Origin: Rosistilla carotiformis
GTDB taxonomy: Bacteria > Planctomycetota > Planctomycetia > Pirellulales > Pirellulaceae
DNA length: 64,000 bases
NCBI RefSeq assembly: GCF_007753095.1
Contig: NZ_CP036348.1
Location: forward strand, 248,001 to 312,000
Direction of reading: 5' to 3'
Part shown: piece by piece, positions 63,770 through 64,000 of the stretch
How the letters are laid out: every line of letters starts with the position of its first letter
Numbering within the stretch: the stretch's first letter is position 1
The notes under the pieces: generated by a model
What the model was told of the DNA's origin: nothing
Seen by the model: the letters and a program-made list of their open reading frames with translations, nothing else
The model's database searches: none
Made by a program: the position numbers and the translations under genes

Positions 63770-64000
63770 TTAGCCTGAAATTCGCACCAATTCAAAGGTG
63801 TGAGGCACGGACTCGCGACTCGTTTCGGCCGTCTGCTGAAGCTCGGCAGCTCGCTTGCGGAACTCGCTGTATTTCGGCCAGTCCTCTAGGTACTTCCTGG
63901 CCATCACCGCCGAATACTGCTTCTTATCTTCGAAATGATCGTAGTGAGCTTGAACCGCTTGCGGGTCATCGACATCCACTTTGTAGTAGCTCTGCATCCA
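63770..64000 (-). CDS. Hypothetical protein, possibly 5'-truncated by window edge
   Basis: Seventy-five residues can be read from ATG 63997 to a TAA at 63770, and the frame stays open to the window end, so the true start may lie outside. The sequence is charged and helical: EDKKQYSAVMARKYLEDWPK, SEFRKRAAELQQTAETS. No signal peptide or family was recognised. It could be the C-terminal tail of a longer protein. Confidence 0.5.
   Translation of the reverse strand, partial: WMQSYYKVDVDDPQAVQAHYDHFEDKKQYSAVMARKYLEDWPKYSEFRKRAAELQQTAETSRESVPHTFELVRISG

Overview
The window looks like chromosome from a planctomycete, most likely of the Pirellulaceae (Rhodopirellula and relatives). This is inferred from gene content: two DUF1559 proteins with a prepilin-like N-terminus and a C-terminal H-x9-DG motif, each followed by a small lipoprotein; a PQQ-type beta-propeller protein; a ceramidase-like secreted protein; large Ser/Asp-rich and TPR proteins; and an ExbB/ExbD/toroid cluster. 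No rRNA, CRISPR array or recognisable transposase gene was seen. One tRNA gene (Val, anticodon UAC) is present.

Layout. 1-5 kb: a truncated ExbB/MotA gene, a small secreted protein, an acidic HTH/membrane protein, a small coiled-coil lipoprotein and a nucleotidyltransferase-HD protein. 5-9.5 kb (minus strand): ceramidase-like protein, Crp/Fnr regulator, a secreted protein with three YHS-like repeats, and an ECF sigma/anti-sigma pair with overlapping stop and start. 9.7-14.6 kb: DUF2071 protein, DUF1559 protein and lipoprotein separated by a strong terminator, VOC protein, MsrA-MsrB fusion. 15-17 kb: a two-gene unit of a HipA-like kinase and a HIRAN-domain protein, next to tRNA-Val; then rpsU. 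17.6-22.5 kb: housekeeping genes (PQQ protein, eno, ribE, rsmA). 22.5-23.8 kb: seven tandem copies of a 181-bp unit. 24-31.7 kb: sigma-like protein, methyltransferase, ABC exporter, hydrolase plus acyl carrier protein, mnmA, and prfB with a programmed +1 frameshift and a duplicated 3' end.

31.9-43.4 kb: TolC-like protein, membrane anti-sigma-like protein, ruvX and mutL (divergent), galM with an AraC/XylR-type regulator, a second DUF1559/lipoprotein pair and a small sugar-binding-like protein. 43.6-51.3 kb: an apparent envelope system of a TPR protein, ExbB, ExbD and a membrane-anchored alpha/alpha-toroid protein. 51.3-51.8 kb: two more copies of the repeat family seen at 22.5 kb, in inverted orientation. 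51.9-61.3 kb: SGNH hydrolase, a bacterial eRF1-like (baeRF) protein and a run of membrane proteins (DUF2254, His-rich small protein, MarC, APC permease, AI-2E-type protein with a very large insert, small membrane protein), possibly a stress or envelope island. 61.4-64 kb: trpD, a divergent nucleoside hydrolase, short repeats and a partial hypothetical gene.

The best candidates for something poorly described are the HipA-like kinase/HIRAN pair beside tRNA-Val, the structured repeat family (array at 22.5 kb plus inverted copies at 51.4 kb), the triple YHS-like protein, the AI-2E protein with a long insert, and the prfB locus. All functions are inferred by reading the sequence; no database search was run.
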